From Actinocatenispora comari (GTDB taxonomy: Bacteria; Actinomycetota; Actinomycetes; Mycobacteriales; Micromonosporaceae), in NCBI RefSeq assembly GCF_017312725.1, contig NZ_BOPO01000127.1, forward strand, positions 1 to 64,000: 64,000 nucleotides of DNA. The letters run 5' to 3'. The position numbers were made by a program, and so were the translations under genes. A model generated the notes under the pieces. The model was given only the letters and a program-made list of their open reading frames with translations, was not told where the DNA came from and searched no databases. Shown here piece by piece: positions 19,817-28,493 of the stretch; within the stretch, counting starts at the first letter, position 1, and each line of letters begins with the position of its first letter.

Positions 19817-20851
19817 ATGACCCGCGCACCCGACACCACTCCACCCGGCGCCCCGCACCCCACGCCGGCCATCCGCCTCGCCGGGCCGGCCGACCTGCTC
19901 GCGGTCCTCCCCTACCTGCTGGGCTTCCACCCCACCGACAGCCTGGTCGTGGTCGGCCTGCGGGAAGGCAGGATCGCGTTCTGCTTCCGCGCCGACCTCG
20001 CCGATCCGCCGGCGACAGACCGGATCGTCGCGATGCTCTCGGCCCAGTCGCTGACCGGCGTCATCCTCGTCGGGTACGGGCCCGCCGAGCGGGTCGACCC
20101 GATCAGCGCACCGGTCGCCGCCGCGCTCGGCGCTGCCGGTCGACCGGTGCTGGACCGACTGCGTACCGAGGCGGGGCGGTTCTGGTCCGAGTCCTGTCGC
20201 CGGGCCGACTGCTGCCCACCGGACGGGCAGCCGCTCGGCCCGCCGTCCCGGGTCGCCGCCGAGGCCACCGTCGCCGGCCTCGTCGCCCTGCCCTCCCGGG
20301 ACGAGCTGGCCGCCCAGCTCGCGCCGGTCACCGGCCCCGCCCGGGTGGCGATGGAGCGCGCCACCCACCGCGCCGAGCTGCGCCTGCAGGCGCTGCTGGA
20401 CAACGCGCCCACCCCCGCCGCCGCGGCCGAACGGATGCTCGCCGACGGGTTGGCCGCGGTGCGCGACGCCGCCCGGCGGTACGGCGCGGATCCGGCCACC
20501 CGGCTCACCGACGACGAGGTCGCCTGGCTCGGCATCGTGCTCGCCGCCACTCAGGTTCGAGACGAGGCGTGGCTGCTCGCCGAGGCCGACCTGGCCGGCC
20601 ACCGGGCACTGTGGACGGACGTGCTGCGCCGGGTCACCGACGAGTACCTGGCGGCGCCGGCCGCGCTGACCGGGTTCGTGTGCTGGCAGCAGGGCGACGG
20701 CGCGGTCGGCATGATGGCGCTCGGCCGGGCGCTCGCGGTGGATCCGGGCTACTCGATGGCGCTGCTGCTGGCTCAAGCACTGGCCGGCGGGCTGCCGCCG
20801 ACCGCCTGGCGGCCCACGCCGACCTCCGCCGCCGACGGGGCCGAGTCGTGA
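19817..20851 (+). CDS. DUF4192 domain protein
   Basis: 344 aa from ATG 19817. The family start is clear: [30 protein letters not shown], followed by FRADLADPP. The typical actinobacterial DUF4192 signatures [21 protein letters not shown] and [14 protein letters not shown] occur in the C-terminal third (TPR-like). Function unknown. Its last 79 bases overlap the end of fdhD on the other strand. Confidence 0.92.
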   Translation: MTRAPDTTPPGAPHPTPAIRLAGPADLLAVLPYLLGFHPTDSLVVVGLREGRIAFCFRADLADPPATDRIVAMLSAQSLTGVILVGYGPAERVDPISAPVAAALGAAGRPVLDRLRTEAGRFWSESCRRADCCPPDGQPLGPPSRVAAEATVAGLVALPSRDELAAQLAPVTGPARVAMERATHRAELRLQALLDNAPTPAAAAERMLADGLAAVRDAARRYGADPATRLTDDEVAWLGIVLAATQVRDEAWLLAEADLAGHRALWTDVLRRVTDEYLAAPAALTGFVCWQQGDGAVGMMALGRALAVDPGYSMALLLAQALAGGLPPTAWRPTPTSAADGAES

Positions 20852-21666
20852 CCGGCCACCACCCGTTCGGCGCCGGTGTAGACGTTCATCCGGTTGCCCC
20901 GCAGGAAGCCCACCAGGGTCATGCCGACCTCGGCGGCGAGATCGACCGCCAGCGTGCTCGGTGCGGACACCGCGGCGAGCATCGGAATCCCCGCCATCGA
21001 CGCCTTCTGCACCAGCTCGAAGCTGGCCCGCCCGCTCACCAACAGCACGCTGCCGCGCAGCGGCAACCGGTCGTTGCGCAGCGCCCAACCGATCACCTTG
21101 TCGACCGCGTTGTGCCGACCGACATCCTCCCGCACGCACCACGCGGTGCCGTCCGGGGCGAACAGACCGGCCGCGTGCAGGCCGCCGGTGCGATCGAAGA
21201 TCCGCTGCGCCCCGCGCAGCCGGTCCGGCAGCGCGGCGACCGTCTCCACCGGTACCCGCAGATCGTCGTCCGCGACGGGATAGACCGTGCGGGTGCGCAC
21301 CGCGTCGATGCTCGCCTTGCCGCACAGCCCGCAGCTGCTCGTGGTGTAGAAGTTCCGGGTCGGATCGACGCTCGGCGTCGGGGTGCCGGGAGCGAGCGCC
21401 ACGTCCAGCACGTTGCCGGCGTTCGCCTCGCCGACGACATTGCCCGCGCAGTGCCGCGCCGTGCGCACGTCGTCCCTGCTTCGCACCACACCTTCGGTGC
21501 ACAGGAAACCGACCGCGAGATCGATGTCGTCCCCTGGGGTGCGCATGGTGACCGCGAGCGGGCTCCCGTCCACCCTAATCTCCAGCGGTTCCTCGACCAC
21601 CAGCGTGTCCGGTCGGTGCGACGCCCGATCGTCGACGACCCGCACGGTCGGCCGCCGGTCCGTCAT
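20773..21666 (-). CDS. fdhD: FdhD, formate dehydrogenase sulfurtransferase
   Basis: 297 aa from ATG at 21666; the frame runs on 5' for 1.8 kb without being coding. FdhD carries sulfur from cysteine desulfurase to the molybdenum cofactor of formate dehydrogenase. The conserved segments are visible: [17 protein letters not shown], the catalytic CGLCGK (Cys pair), [40 protein letters not shown] and PSTLAVDLA. It is divergent from mobA, so a formate-dehydrogenase maturation set is present although the dehydrogenase itself is not in the window. The last codons overlap the DUF4192 gene. Confidence 0.96.
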   Translation of the reverse strand: MTDRRPTVRVVDDRASHRPDTLVVEEPLEIRVDGSPLAVTMRTPGDDIDLAVGFLCTEGVVRSRDDVRTARHCAGNVVGEANAGNVLDVALAPGTPTPSVDPTRNFYTTSSCGLCGKASIDAVRTRTVYPVADDDLRVPVETVAALPDRLRGAQRIFDRTGGLHAAGLFAPDGTAWCVREDVGRHNAVDKVIGWALRNDRLPLRGSVLLVSGRASFELVQKASMAGIPMLAAVSAPSTLAVDLAAEVGMTLVGFLRGNRMNVYTGAERVVAGHDSAPSAAEVGVGRQAVGGSPPASA

Positions 21667-21949
21667 CCTGCCCACCCACCAGACGCTAGACCGCATCGCG
21701 ACGGCCTGCCACCTCTCACCCGCACACCGCTCAGGACGCCCGAGGTGTCGACATCGGCGTGGTGCAGCCGGGGGAGGTACCGGCGAGCTCACCTCGGATC
21801 GGACAGCACGCCTGAGCGTGCTGTCCGGTTGGACCGGCGGCGCCTCTGAGGGCCCTGTCCGGTTCGCACCAGCCCCGACGCCGAGGGTCGTCCCCCGCGA
21901 TCCCGCACACCCGACCCTCGGCGTCGGCCCCTCCCACCCCTCCACCCGC

Positions 21950-22262
21950 CCACCCCGATGGCCCGAGCACCCGAGCGCCGAGAGTGCCGGAGGAGTCGCG
22001 AGCACCCGAGCAGCCGCGAGCACCCGAGCGCCGCGAGCACCCGAGTGCCGCGAGTGCCGCGAGTGCCCGAGCGCCCCGAGTGCCCGAGCGGCTCGAGCGG
22101 CTCGAGCGGCCCGAGCGCCGAGTGTCCTGAGCGCGCCGAGTGCCAAGTGCCCGCCGAGCACCCCGAGTGTCCGGAGTGCCGAGTGCCCCGAGCGCGGAGT
22201 GCCCCGAGCGCGGAGTGCCCCGAGCGCGGAGTGCCCCGAGCGCGGAGTGCCCGGAGCGACTG
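21950..22262. repeat. Degenerate low-complexity array between fdhD and mobA
   Basis: Within the 699-base gap between fdhD and mobA, about 310 bases consist of GAGCxCCGAG/GAGTGCC-type words. The best-ordered part is four exact 16-bp units (GAGTGCCCCGAGCGCG) at 22181-22244 plus a degenerate fifth. No spacer structure, so it is not a CRISPR. The rest of the gap shows no gene. Confidence 0.9.
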
Positions 22263-22365
22263 AGTGCCCTGAGCGCGGAGCGCCCCGATGCGACCGAGCG
22301 CTCCGATCGGCCTGGCTGCTCGCCGAGAGCCGACGTGCCAGCAGGACGGGCCATAGGCTCGGGGC

Positions 22366-23049
22366 GTGGGTCCGGACCTTGCGGCCATCGTGCTTGCCGG
22401 TGGCGCCTCGCGGCGGTGGGGTGGCCGGCACAAGCCGGCGATCCCGGTGGCCGGCACCCCGATGCTCGACCGGGTGCTGGCCGCGGTGCCGCAGGCCTGG
22501 CCTCGGGTCGTGGTCGGGCCCGACCAGAAGGTCCCCGACGACGTCGTGGTGGTGCGGGAAGACCCGCCCCTCGGTGGCCCGGCAGCGGCGATCGCCGCCG
22601 GTGTCGGCGCGGTGCTGTCCGTGGCCCGCCACAGCGCCGGCACCGGCCGCTCGGGCGGCGGGCCGTCCTGCGTCGCGGTGCTCGCGGGTGACCAGCCGCT
22701 GCTCTCGGTCGAGACGGTCGCCGTGCTGGTCGACGCGGTACGGGCGGCGCCGGGCGACGTCGCGGGCGCGGTCTACGTCGACGGCGGACGCGCGCAGCTG
22801 TTGTGCGGCGTGTGGCGACTGCCGGCGTTGACCCGACGCTGCGTCGAGGCCGCCGGAGCGGACGGGAAAGCGTTTGCTGGAAGCTCGGTCCGGGCACTGT
22901 TGGCCCCGCTGCGCCACGTGCCGGTGGTTGCCTCCGCCGACCCCCCGCCCTGGTATGACTGCGACACCCCCGCCGCCGCCGCCCATGCCGCGGCGACGCT
23001 GCGCGGTACCCGGCCCGACCGGCCCGGAGCAGCCGGGCCGAACCGGTGA
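22366..23049 (+). CDS. mobA: MobA-like molybdenum cofactor guanylyltransferase
   Basis: 227 aa from GTG 22366. The nucleotidyltransferase signature is [31 protein letters not shown] (LAGGxSxRxG...K). [14 protein letters not shown] and VLAGDQPLL are the other NTP-transferase motifs, and WYDCDTPA near the end is the MobA-type DIDTPED-like segment. It would attach GMP to molybdopterin. It is divergent from fdhD and followed by a DUF6457 gene, a set common in actinobacteria. Confidence 0.88.
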   Translation: MGPDLAAIVLAGGASRRWGGRHKPAIPVAGTPMLDRVLAAVPQAWPRVVVGPDQKVPDDVVVVREDPPLGGPAAAIAAGVGAVLSVARHSAGTGRSGGGPSCVAVLAGDQPLLSVETVAVLVDAVRAAPGDVAGAVYVDGGRAQLLCGVWRLPALTRRCVEAAGADGKAFAGSSVRALLAPLRHVPVVASADPPPWYDCDTPAAAAHAAATLRGTRPDRPGAAGPNR

Positions 23050-23094
23050 TCCGAACCCGCTCTGGCGGCGGCACCGATGGCGAATCATGGCGGC

Positions 23095-23481
23095 ATGACC
23101 GATGACCACGACACGACCCACGGCCACACCACGACGCACGGCCACGACACGGACCACGGCCATAACGCGGCCCATGGGCGCCGCGCGGCCGACGACCGCA
23201 CCATGGCCGACCGACCAGGCGCGACGGACGACCGCAACACGCTCGACGCCTGGACCGACACCGTCTGCCGGGAGCTCGGTATCGCGGGGCCGGTCGACCG
23301 GGCGGCGATCCTCGACCTGACGAAGGACGTGGCGCGCGGCGTGGCCCGGCCTGCTGCGCCGCTCACCGCGTACCTGGTCGGGCTCGCGGTCGGTGCCGGC
23401 GGAGACCCGGCCGACGTGGCCGAGCGGGTCGGTCGGCTCGCCGGTTCCTGGCCCACCTCGCGCACTGCGCCCGAGCACTGA
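23095..23481 (+). CDS. DUF6457 protein with His-rich N-terminus
   Basis: 128 aa from ATG 23095; ATG 23077 in frame is an alternative. The last 85 residues are the DUF6457 domain: [43 protein letters not shown] and [14 protein letters not shown]-like end (here [19 protein letters not shown]). The first 40 residues are a hydrophilic extension with repeated T-H-G-H units (about nine His), which could bind metal ions. It lies 45 bases after mobA and probably belongs to the same operon, hinting at a role in molybdenum-enzyme maturation. Confidence 0.85.
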   Translation: MTDDHDTTHGHTTTHGHDTDHGHNAAHGRRAADDRTMADRPGATDDRNTLDAWTDTVCRELGIAGPVDRAAILDLTKDVARGVARPAAPLTAYLVGLAVGAGGDPADVAERVGRLAGSWPTSRTAPEH

Positions 23482-23487
23482 TCACCG

Positions 23488-23640
23488 GCCCGGCGGCTTA
23501 CGGCGCCCGAGCGCTGGCCACGGGCCCGGCGGCGCCCCACGCCGGAGCGCTGGCCACGGGCCCGGCGGCGCACCACGCCGGAGCGCTGGCCACGGGCCGG
23601 GCGGCGTATCGCGCCCGAGCGCTGACCGCCAGCCCGCCGG
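23488..23640. repeat. Four tandem 36-bp units after the DUF6457 gene
   Basis: Units 23488-23523, 23524-23559, 23560-23595 and 23596-23631 start with GCCCGGCGGC and end with GAGCGCTGGCCACGG, the fourth being degenerate. They fill much of the 341-base gap before the YbjN-like gene, where no coding gene is seen. Confidence 0.9.
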
Positions 23641-23822
23641 CGCACCGCGCCGAGCGCGGACGCGCGCCGGGCCATCGGCTTGGCCGTACCGGGCGTCCGA
23701 TATCGCCTTGGTCGTCCGGGTGGCACCGACCCGACTGCGGGGCGGACGGGAGTGGATAGGGTGGGCGCGTGAGGCCCGCCGGCGGCGCTCGATGGCGGGT
23801 CGGCCCGGGGAGGGGAGACCAC

Positions 23823-24866
23823 GTGAGCGAGCGGCCCGAAGCTGCGCGCGCGGAGCGCGCGACGCTGACCCAGCGCACGGTGATCGGCGATCCGGCCACC
23901 GTCGACCTGCGAGGCAAGGTCGACGGCGCCTGGTCCGACTTCCGTACCGCGCTGGAGGCGGCGTTGCCGGCGATGCCGGTCGGCAGTCGGCTCACGGTGA
24001 CCCTGGACCCGACCGCCACCGGTACCGGCGAGGCGGTGTACGACGTGGTCCTGCGGGTGCTGCCGCAGTCGACGGTGCACGCCGACGCGGTGGGCAACGC
24101 GGGCCTGCCGGAGGAGTACCGGCTGGATCGGGTCGCGGTGGGTGACCTGGTGGCGCTCGGCTGGTCGCCGCCCGGTGTGGTCGAGGAGACCGCGGACCGG
24201 TTCGGCCTGCGGGTGCCGATGGACGAGGCGCCCGGGGTCGCCAGCGTGGTCACCCGCACCCTGCGCGACGTGTACGGGGCGCCGCACCCGGCGTTCCTGA
24301 CGTACACGGTGAGCGGCGACGACGTGCTGCCCGCGCTGGGGTCGGCCCGGCCGGTCGCCGCTGGTACGGTGCTCGCCGCGCACACCCCGTCCTCGGCGGT
24401 GGCGGCGTACGACATTCCGCTGGAGGAGCAGGTTCGCACGGTCGTGGCGAGCCTGTCGAAGACCGACCCGGACGCGCTCAACCCGGACGACGACGGTGAG
24501 TTCAGCGTGCGGGCCGGCTCGGCGATGGTGTTCGTGAAGATCAACGACAACCCGCGCCTGGTCGACGTGTACTCGCCGATCCTGACCGAGGTCGAGCCGG
24601 ACGAGCGGCTCTACGAGCGGCTGTCCCAGCTGACCCAGCGGATGCCGATCGGCCGGCTGTACTGCACCGAGAGCACCGTGTGGGCGTCGGTGCCGGTGTT
24701 CGGCCGCGACTTCCAGCCGACCCACCTGCTGCTCGCGCTGCAGGTGATGACCCGGCTGGCGGACGAGTTGGACGACCGGCTGCAGGGCGACTTCGGCGGC
24801 AAGCGGTTCTTCGGCGAGGGCGACAAGGGTGTCAGCCGCGCCGAGCGCACCGGCATGTACCTCTGA
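23823..24866 (+). CDS. T3SS/YbjN-type peptide-binding chaperone-like protein
   Basis: 347 aa from GTG 23823, behind GGGGAGGGGAGACC. Two related alpha/beta domains can be seen: residues about 35-140 (LPEEYRLDRVAVGDLVALGWSPP) and about 200-345 (IPLEEQVRTVVASLSKTD, GSAMVFVKINDNPRLVDVYSPIL, LNQLTQ-like YERLSQLTQRMPIGRLYC). This is the pattern of the YbjN/TY-Chap group of actinobacteria, thought to bind peptides in secretion or toxin contexts. Its partner is not evident here. Family assignment is by pattern, not by search. Confidence 0.75.
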   Translation: MSERPEAARAERATLTQRTVIGDPATVDLRGKVDGAWSDFRTALEAALPAMPVGSRLTVTLDPTATGTGEAVYDVVLRVLPQSTVHADAVGNAGLPEEYRLDRVAVGDLVALGWSPPGVVEETADRFGLRVPMDEAPGVASVVTRTLRDVYGAPHPAFLTYTVSGDDVLPALGSARPVAAGTVLAAHTPSSAVAAYDIPLEEQVRTVVASLSKTDPDALNPDDDGEFSVRAGSAMVFVKINDNPRLVDVYSPILTEVEPDERLYERLSQLTQRMPIGRLYCTESTVWASVPVFGRDFQPTHLLLALQVMTRLADELDDRLQGDFGGKRFFGEGDKGVSRAERTGMYL

Positions 24867-24917
24867 CCCGACCGGCCGATCGCGGGGCCGTGCGTGCCGA
24901 AGCGCCCGCCGATCTTG

Positions 24918-24934
24918 TTGCAAGTATCTGGCAA
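24918..24934 (+). promoter_or_regulatory. Nur-like box (downstream of sod)
   Basis: TTGCAA-GTATC-TGGCAA fits the Streptomyces Nur consensus (tTGCaa-N5-ttGCAA) with one change in the right half. It is the centre of a longer palindrome (TTGTTGC 24915-24921, GCAACAA 24931-24937). A -10-like TAGGCT lies at 24943-24948, so it may control a short plus-strand transcript. Confidence 0.55.
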
Positions 24935-24954
24935 CAACGGGCTAGGCTGGATGT

Positions 24955-25050
24955 GCCGGTGGCGGGTGCCCGCCGTCGGACCTGGTCGTCGGCGCGGCAG
25001 TCGCGGATCAGGTGCCCCGGCCGGCGTTTGGTCACGCCGGCCGGGGCACC
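24955..25050 (+). ncRNA. Candidate small RNA between Nur-like box and hairpin
   Basis: A promoter-like TAGGCT (24943-24948) under a Nur-like box is followed about 100 bases later by a strong hairpin (25011-25050), with no convincing ORF between. The transcript would run toward, and stop short of, the 3' end of the superoxide dismutase gene on the other strand. This is inference from sites only. Confidence 0.3.
25011..25050. terminator. Strong hairpin downstream of sod
   Basis: GGTGCCCCGGCCGGCG (25011-25026) and its exact complement (25035-25050) form a 16-bp stem with an 8-base loop. It can end the dismutase transcript about 100 bases after its stop, and also any plus-strand transcript. Confidence 0.8.
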
Positions 25051-25153
25051 CGCGTCACCCCCGCGCAGTGACCCGATCGCGTCGCCGGGAGGTGGCCGGC
25101 GCGGTCAGATCACCGGGCCGATCGTGTCACCATGGGTGACCGGGGCGGCCACG

Positions 25154-25771
25154 TCACCGTGGGGTGAGCAGGATGCCGCGGGCGGCGGTGAAGCGTTCGA
25201 TCACGTCGGCCCAGTTGACGATGTTCCACCAGGCCGCGACGTAGTCGGCCTTGACGTTGCGGTACTGCAGGTAGAACGCGTGCTCCCACATGTCGAGCAG
25301 CAGCAGCGGGTGGAGCCCGGCGGGCAGGTTGCCCTGGTGGTCGTAGAGCTGGCAGATGATCAGCCGCTGGCCGAGGGTGTCCCAGGCCAGGATCGACCAG
25401 CCGGAGCCCTGGATGCCGAGCGCGTTGGCGGTGAAGTGGGCCCGGAACGCGTCGAACGAGCCGAAGAACTCGTCGATCGCGGCGCCGAGCTCGCCGTCCG
25501 GCTTGTCGCCGCCGTCGGGTGACATGTTGGGCCAGAACACCGAGTGGTTGACGTGGCCGGCCAGGTTGAACGCGAGGTTCTTCTCCAGCAGATTGACGGT
25601 GCGGCCGATCGATCCGGTGTCTCGCGCCTCGGCGAGCTGGTCGATCGCCTCGTTGGCGCCCTTGACGTACGCCTGGTGGTGCTTGGCGTGGTGCAGCTCC
25701 ATGATCGAGCCCGAGATGTGCGGTTCCAGGGCGCCGTAGTCGTAGGGCAGGTCTGGCAGTGCGTAGGACAT
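25154..25771 (-). CDS. sodA: Iron/manganese superoxide dismutase
   Basis: 205 aa from ATG at 25771. It converts superoxide to oxygen and peroxide in the cytoplasm. Metal ligands are in place: His in [18 protein letters not shown], His in [12 protein letters not shown], and the [11 protein letters not shown] motif (Asp and His). The sequence is close to the iron-type actinobacterial enzymes (SodA of mycobacteria, SodF of streptomycetes), but metal choice is not certain from sequence. Upstream, a Nur-like box suggests repression by nickel, as for Streptomyces sodF, which is replaced by a nickel enzyme when nickel is plentiful. Confidence 0.97.
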   Translation of the reverse strand: MSYALPDLPYDYGALEPHISGSIMELHHAKHHQAYVKGANEAIDQLAEARDTGSIGRTVNLLEKNLAFNLAGHVNHSVFWPNMSPDGGDKPDGELGAAIDEFFGSFDAFRAHFTANALGIQGSGWSILAWDTLGQRLIICQLYDHQGNLPAGLHPLLLLDMWEHAFYLQYRNVKADYVAAWWNIVNWADVIERFTAARGILLTPR

Positions 25772-25798
25772 GGCTCGCCTCTCGCCTATGAATAGTTA

Positions 25799-25815
25799 TT
25801 GCAAACCATAGGCAA
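25799..25815 (-). promoter_or_regulatory. Nur-like box in the sod promoter
   Basis: On the plus strand it reads TTGCAA-ACCAT-AGGCAA, matching tTGCaa-N5-ttGCAA with two changes and almost equal to the box at 24918. It lies 28-44 bases upstream of the dismutase ATG, with TATTCAT between as a possible -10. Confidence 0.6.
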
Positions 25816-25864
25816 CAAGGTCGGGTCAGGGGCAACCCCGGGGTGATCGACACCATTGCCGCGG

Positions 25865-26323
25865 TCAGGACGGCGTGAGCCCCGAGGCCGGTCGGTCCAC
25901 CAGCCGGGACAGCACGATCATCGACCGCGTCTGGGTCACGAACGGCTCGGCACGCAGCCGCTCCAGCGCCTGCTCCAGGTGGCTGATGTCGGACGCGCGC
26001 AGGTGCACCAGCGCGTCCGCACCGCCGGACACCGTGTACGAGCCGACCACCTCCGGGTGCCGCCGGGTGGCGCGCTCGATCTCCGCCGGCGTGGTGCGCC
26101 CGGTGCAGAACAGCTCGACGAACGCCTCGGTCGACCAGCCCAGCGCCGCCGGGTCGACCAGCGCGGTGTACCCGCGGATCACGCCGGTGGCGCGCAGCCG
26201 GTCGACCCGCCGCTTCACCGCCGGTGCGGACAGCGCGACCCGGGCGCCGATCTCCGCGTACGAGAAGCGGGCGTCCTCGCAGAGCAGCGCAACGATCCGC
26301 CGGTCGAGCTCGTCAAGACGCAA
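25865..26323 (-). CDS. Lrp/AsnC family regulator
   Basis: 152 aa from TTG at 26323, chosen because TAGGAG lies 8 bases upstream and the family starts here (LRLDELDRRIVALL). The helix-turn-helix is DARFSYAEIGARVALSAPAVKRRVDRL, followed by GVIRGYTALVDP and the RAM ligand domain (VVGSYTVSGGADALVHLRA). It is divergent from dimethylargininase with 67 bases between, a pairing seen in other actinobacteria, so control of that gene is likely. Confidence 0.93.
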   Translation of the reverse strand: MRLDELDRRIVALLCEDARFSYAEIGARVALSAPAVKRRVDRLRATGVIRGYTALVDPAALGWSTEAFVELFCTGRTTPAEIERATRRHPEVVGSYTVSGGADALVHLRASDISHLEQALERLRAEPFVTQTRSMIVLSRLVDRPASGLTPS

Positions 26324-26390
26324 CGGAATGCTCCTATCCCGCAACGGAACCGCGTATCCGTGAACCGCCAGCGTATCTACCTTCGTAAGC

Positions 26391-27293
26391 GTGATCGACA
26401 CGCCACGTGCCGGCCAGTACGAGGTGGTACCGGCCGACTCTCCCCTCGCCGCGCCGGCGGACGCCGCGCCCCGCCCCGTCCGTACCCGCGAATACCTGAT
26501 GTGCCCGCCGGAGCACTTCGCGGTGGAGTACGCGATCAATCCGTGGATGCACCCCGAGCAGCCGGTCGACGCCGAGCTCGCGGTCAAGCAGTGGGACGGC
26601 CTGCGCGAGACGCTGACCCGGCTGGGCCACCCGGTGCACGTGCTCGATCCGCAGTCCAGCCTGCCGGACATGGTCTACGCGGCGAACGGTGCGTTCGTGG
26701 TGGACGGCACGGTCTACGGCGCGCGGTTCCGCTACCAGCAGCGGCGGGCCGAGGCCGGCTACCACCGCGCCTGGTACCTGGCGAACGGCTGGACCGACTT
26801 CCACATCCCGGAGCACACCAACGAGGGCGAGGGCGACTTCGCGTACCTGCCCGCAGTGCCCGGGGTCGGCGGGGTCGTGCTCGCCGGGTACGGCTTCCGC
26901 ACCGCGATCGCCGCGCACGCCGAGGCGCAGGAGGCGCTGGCCCGGCCGGTCGTCTCGCTGCACCTGACGGACCCGCGGTTCTACCACCTGGACACCGCGC
27001 TCGCGTCGATCGACGACTCGACCATCGCGTACTACCCGGGTGCGTTCAGCGCCGCCTCGCAGCGGGTGCTGCGGCAGCTGTTCCCGGACGCGCTGCTCGC
27101 CGACGAGGCGGATGCGCTCGCGTTCGGCCTGAACCTGGTGAGCGACAACCGGCACGTGGTGCTGAACTCCACCGCGACCGGGATGGTCGCCAAGCTGGCC
27201 GCCCGCGGGTACGAGCCGGTGCCGGTGGAGCTGACCGAGCTGCACCGCGGCGGCGGCTCGGTGAAGTGCTGCATCGCCGAACTCCGCCGCTGA
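26391..27293 (+). CDS. ddaH: Dimethylargininase/amidinotransferase-like hydrolase
   Basis: 300 aa from GTG 26391. Family signatures: TREYLMCPPEHFAVEYAINPWM near the start (in the text, key CPPxxF...NPWM), SLPDMVYAANGAFV, EGEGDFAYL (substrate-binding Glu/Asp), RFYHLDTALASID (catalytic His) and the C-terminal GGGSVKCCIAEL with the nucleophile Cys at about 294. It would hydrolyse dimethylarginine or arginine-like guanidines to citrulline-type products. Exact substrate is not certain; related arginine and ornithine enzymes share these motifs. Confidence 0.88.
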   Translation: MIDTPRAGQYEVVPADSPLAAPADAAPRPVRTREYLMCPPEHFAVEYAINPWMHPEQPVDAELAVKQWDGLRETLTRLGHPVHVLDPQSSLPDMVYAANGAFVVDGTVYGARFRYQQRRAEAGYHRAWYLANGWTDFHIPEHTNEGEGDFAYLPAVPGVGGVVLAGYGFRTAIAAHAEAQEALARPVVSLHLTDPRFYHLDTALASIDDSTIAYYPGAFSAASQRVLRQLFPDALLADEADALAFGLNLVSDNRHVVLNSTATGMVAKLAARGYEPVPVELTELHRGGGSVKCCIAELRR

Positions 27294-27362
27294 TCCTGCG
27301 TCGCCGCCGCCCTGGCAGCCCGACCGACGCCGCCGGTACGAGGATCGCCGGCGGCGCGGTGG

Positions 27363-28112
27363 TCAGGCCTCGGCGCGGCGGGCGAGCAGCTCCGGCGCGA
27401 GGATCCGGACGGTACCGCCGTCGACGGCGATCAGGCCGTCGCGGCGCAGCCGGGACAGCTCCCGGTTGACGGTGACCCGGGTGACGCCGAGCAGTTCGGC
27501 CAGGACCTGCTGGCTGCCCGGCAGCGCGACGACCACGCCCGGCGCCGGACGATCGCCCGGATCGTCCACCGGGGTCCCGGTCCGGCCCGCATCCTCCCTC
27601 GGGCCGGCCGGGGTCCCGGCCTCCGTGAGCAGCCAGGCAGCCAGCCGGGCCTGCGCCGAACCTGTCCCGTCCGTCCAGCGTCGTTGCTGGTCCCGGGCCT
27701 GCCGGGCGAGCAACCGCAGGACGTGCCGGCGGACCGCCGGGGCGGTGTCGACCAGCGCGAGGAACCTGTCCCGCGGCAGCAGCCGGACCCGGCACGGTGT
27801 CTGCGCGACGAACGTCGCGGTGTGCCCGCCGGCATCGATCACGGCGACCTTGTCCAGCGCGCACGGCGCGGCCCATTCGCCAAACCGGAGCGTACGGCCG
27901 GCCGCGGTCACGGCCGTCGCGGCGACCCGCCCGGCGAGCAGGATCGCGAGCCGGTCGGCCGCGTCGCCGGCGTGCCACAGCGGCTGACCCGGCCGGTACC
28001 GCCGCGGGGTCGAGCCGTCGAGCACCGCCCGCAGCCGCGCGTCGTCGAGCCCGGCGAACAGCGGGACGCCCCGCAGCCGGGTCGGTGTATCGCCTGTTAC
28101 AGACCCGGTCAC
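27363..28112 (-). CDS. Crp/Fnr family regulator
   Basis: 249 aa from GTG at 28112. A cyclic-nucleotide-binding-type barrel covers about residues 10-130 (LFAGLDDARLRAVLDGSTPRRY, GQPLWHAGDAADRLAILLAGRV). A Crp-type helix-turn-helix follows near 205 (SQQVLAELLGVTRVTVNRELSRL). An insertion of about 25 Pro/Asp/Gly-rich residues (AGTPAGPREDAGRTG) separates the two domains, which is longer than usual. The canonical cAMP-contact motif is not clear, so the effector is unknown. Confidence 0.9.
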   Translation of the reverse strand: MTGSVTGDTPTRLRGVPLFAGLDDARLRAVLDGSTPRRYRPGQPLWHAGDAADRLAILLAGRVAATAVTAAGRTLRFGEWAAPCALDKVAVIDAGGHTATFVAQTPCRVRLLPRDRFLALVDTAPAVRRHVLRLLARQARDQQRRWTDGTGSAQARLAAWLLTEAGTPAGPREDAGRTGTPVDDPGDRPAPGVVVALPGSQQVLAELLGVTRVTVNRELSRLRRDGLIAVDGGTVRILAPELLARRAEA

Positions 28113-28134
28113 GGATCCACCGTACGGTCGGCGG

Positions 28135-28395
28135 ATGGTCGTCGTCGAACTCGCCTTCACCGCCGCCCCCGAACGGCTCGCGGCCCGCCCGGCGCACCGC
28201 GCGTACCTGACCAGGCTGCGGGACGAGGGCTTGCTGCTCGCCGCCGGCCCGTGGGCCGACGACTCCGGTGCGCTGCTGGTGTTCACCGCCGACCGGGACG
28301 CGGTCGAGCAGGTCCTCCGCACCGACCCGTACTACCGGACCGCCGGCGTCGAGGTCACCGCGGTCCGGGACTGGCGCCCGGTCGTCGAGCGCTGA
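28135..28395 (+). CDS. YciI family protein
   Basis: 86 aa from ATG 28135, divergent from the Crp/Fnr gene. It has the YCII ferredoxin-like fold with RPAHRAYLTRLRDEGLLLAAGPW (the His is the proposed active-site residue), DDSGALLVFTADRDAVEQVL and DPYYRTAGVEV. Family members act as small hydrolases or dehydrohalogenases, but most are uncharacterised. Confidence 0.88.
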   Translation: MVVVELAFTAAPERLAARPAHRAYLTRLRDEGLLLAAGPWADDSGALLVFTADRDAVEQVLRTDPYYRTAGVEVTAVRDWRPVVER

Positions 28396-28493
28396 ACCGT
28401 CCCGGCCGGGCTGGGCCCGCCGCGGACGGCGGTGTCGCTGCGCCGGCGGTGTCGGTTCGCCGGGCCGCCGGGGCGACCTCGTAGAGTCGTCGG

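Noticed and set aside
22181-22262. Regular short repeats considered as a CRISPR array
   Set aside because: Units are 16 bp, directly adjacent with no spacers, and no cas genes are near.
24951-25139. Small ORF MCRWRVPAVGPG... after the Nur-like box, considered as a nickel superoxide dismutase or peptide
   Set aside because: No nickel-hook sequence; the region is spanned by a strong hairpin and the codons look non-coding.
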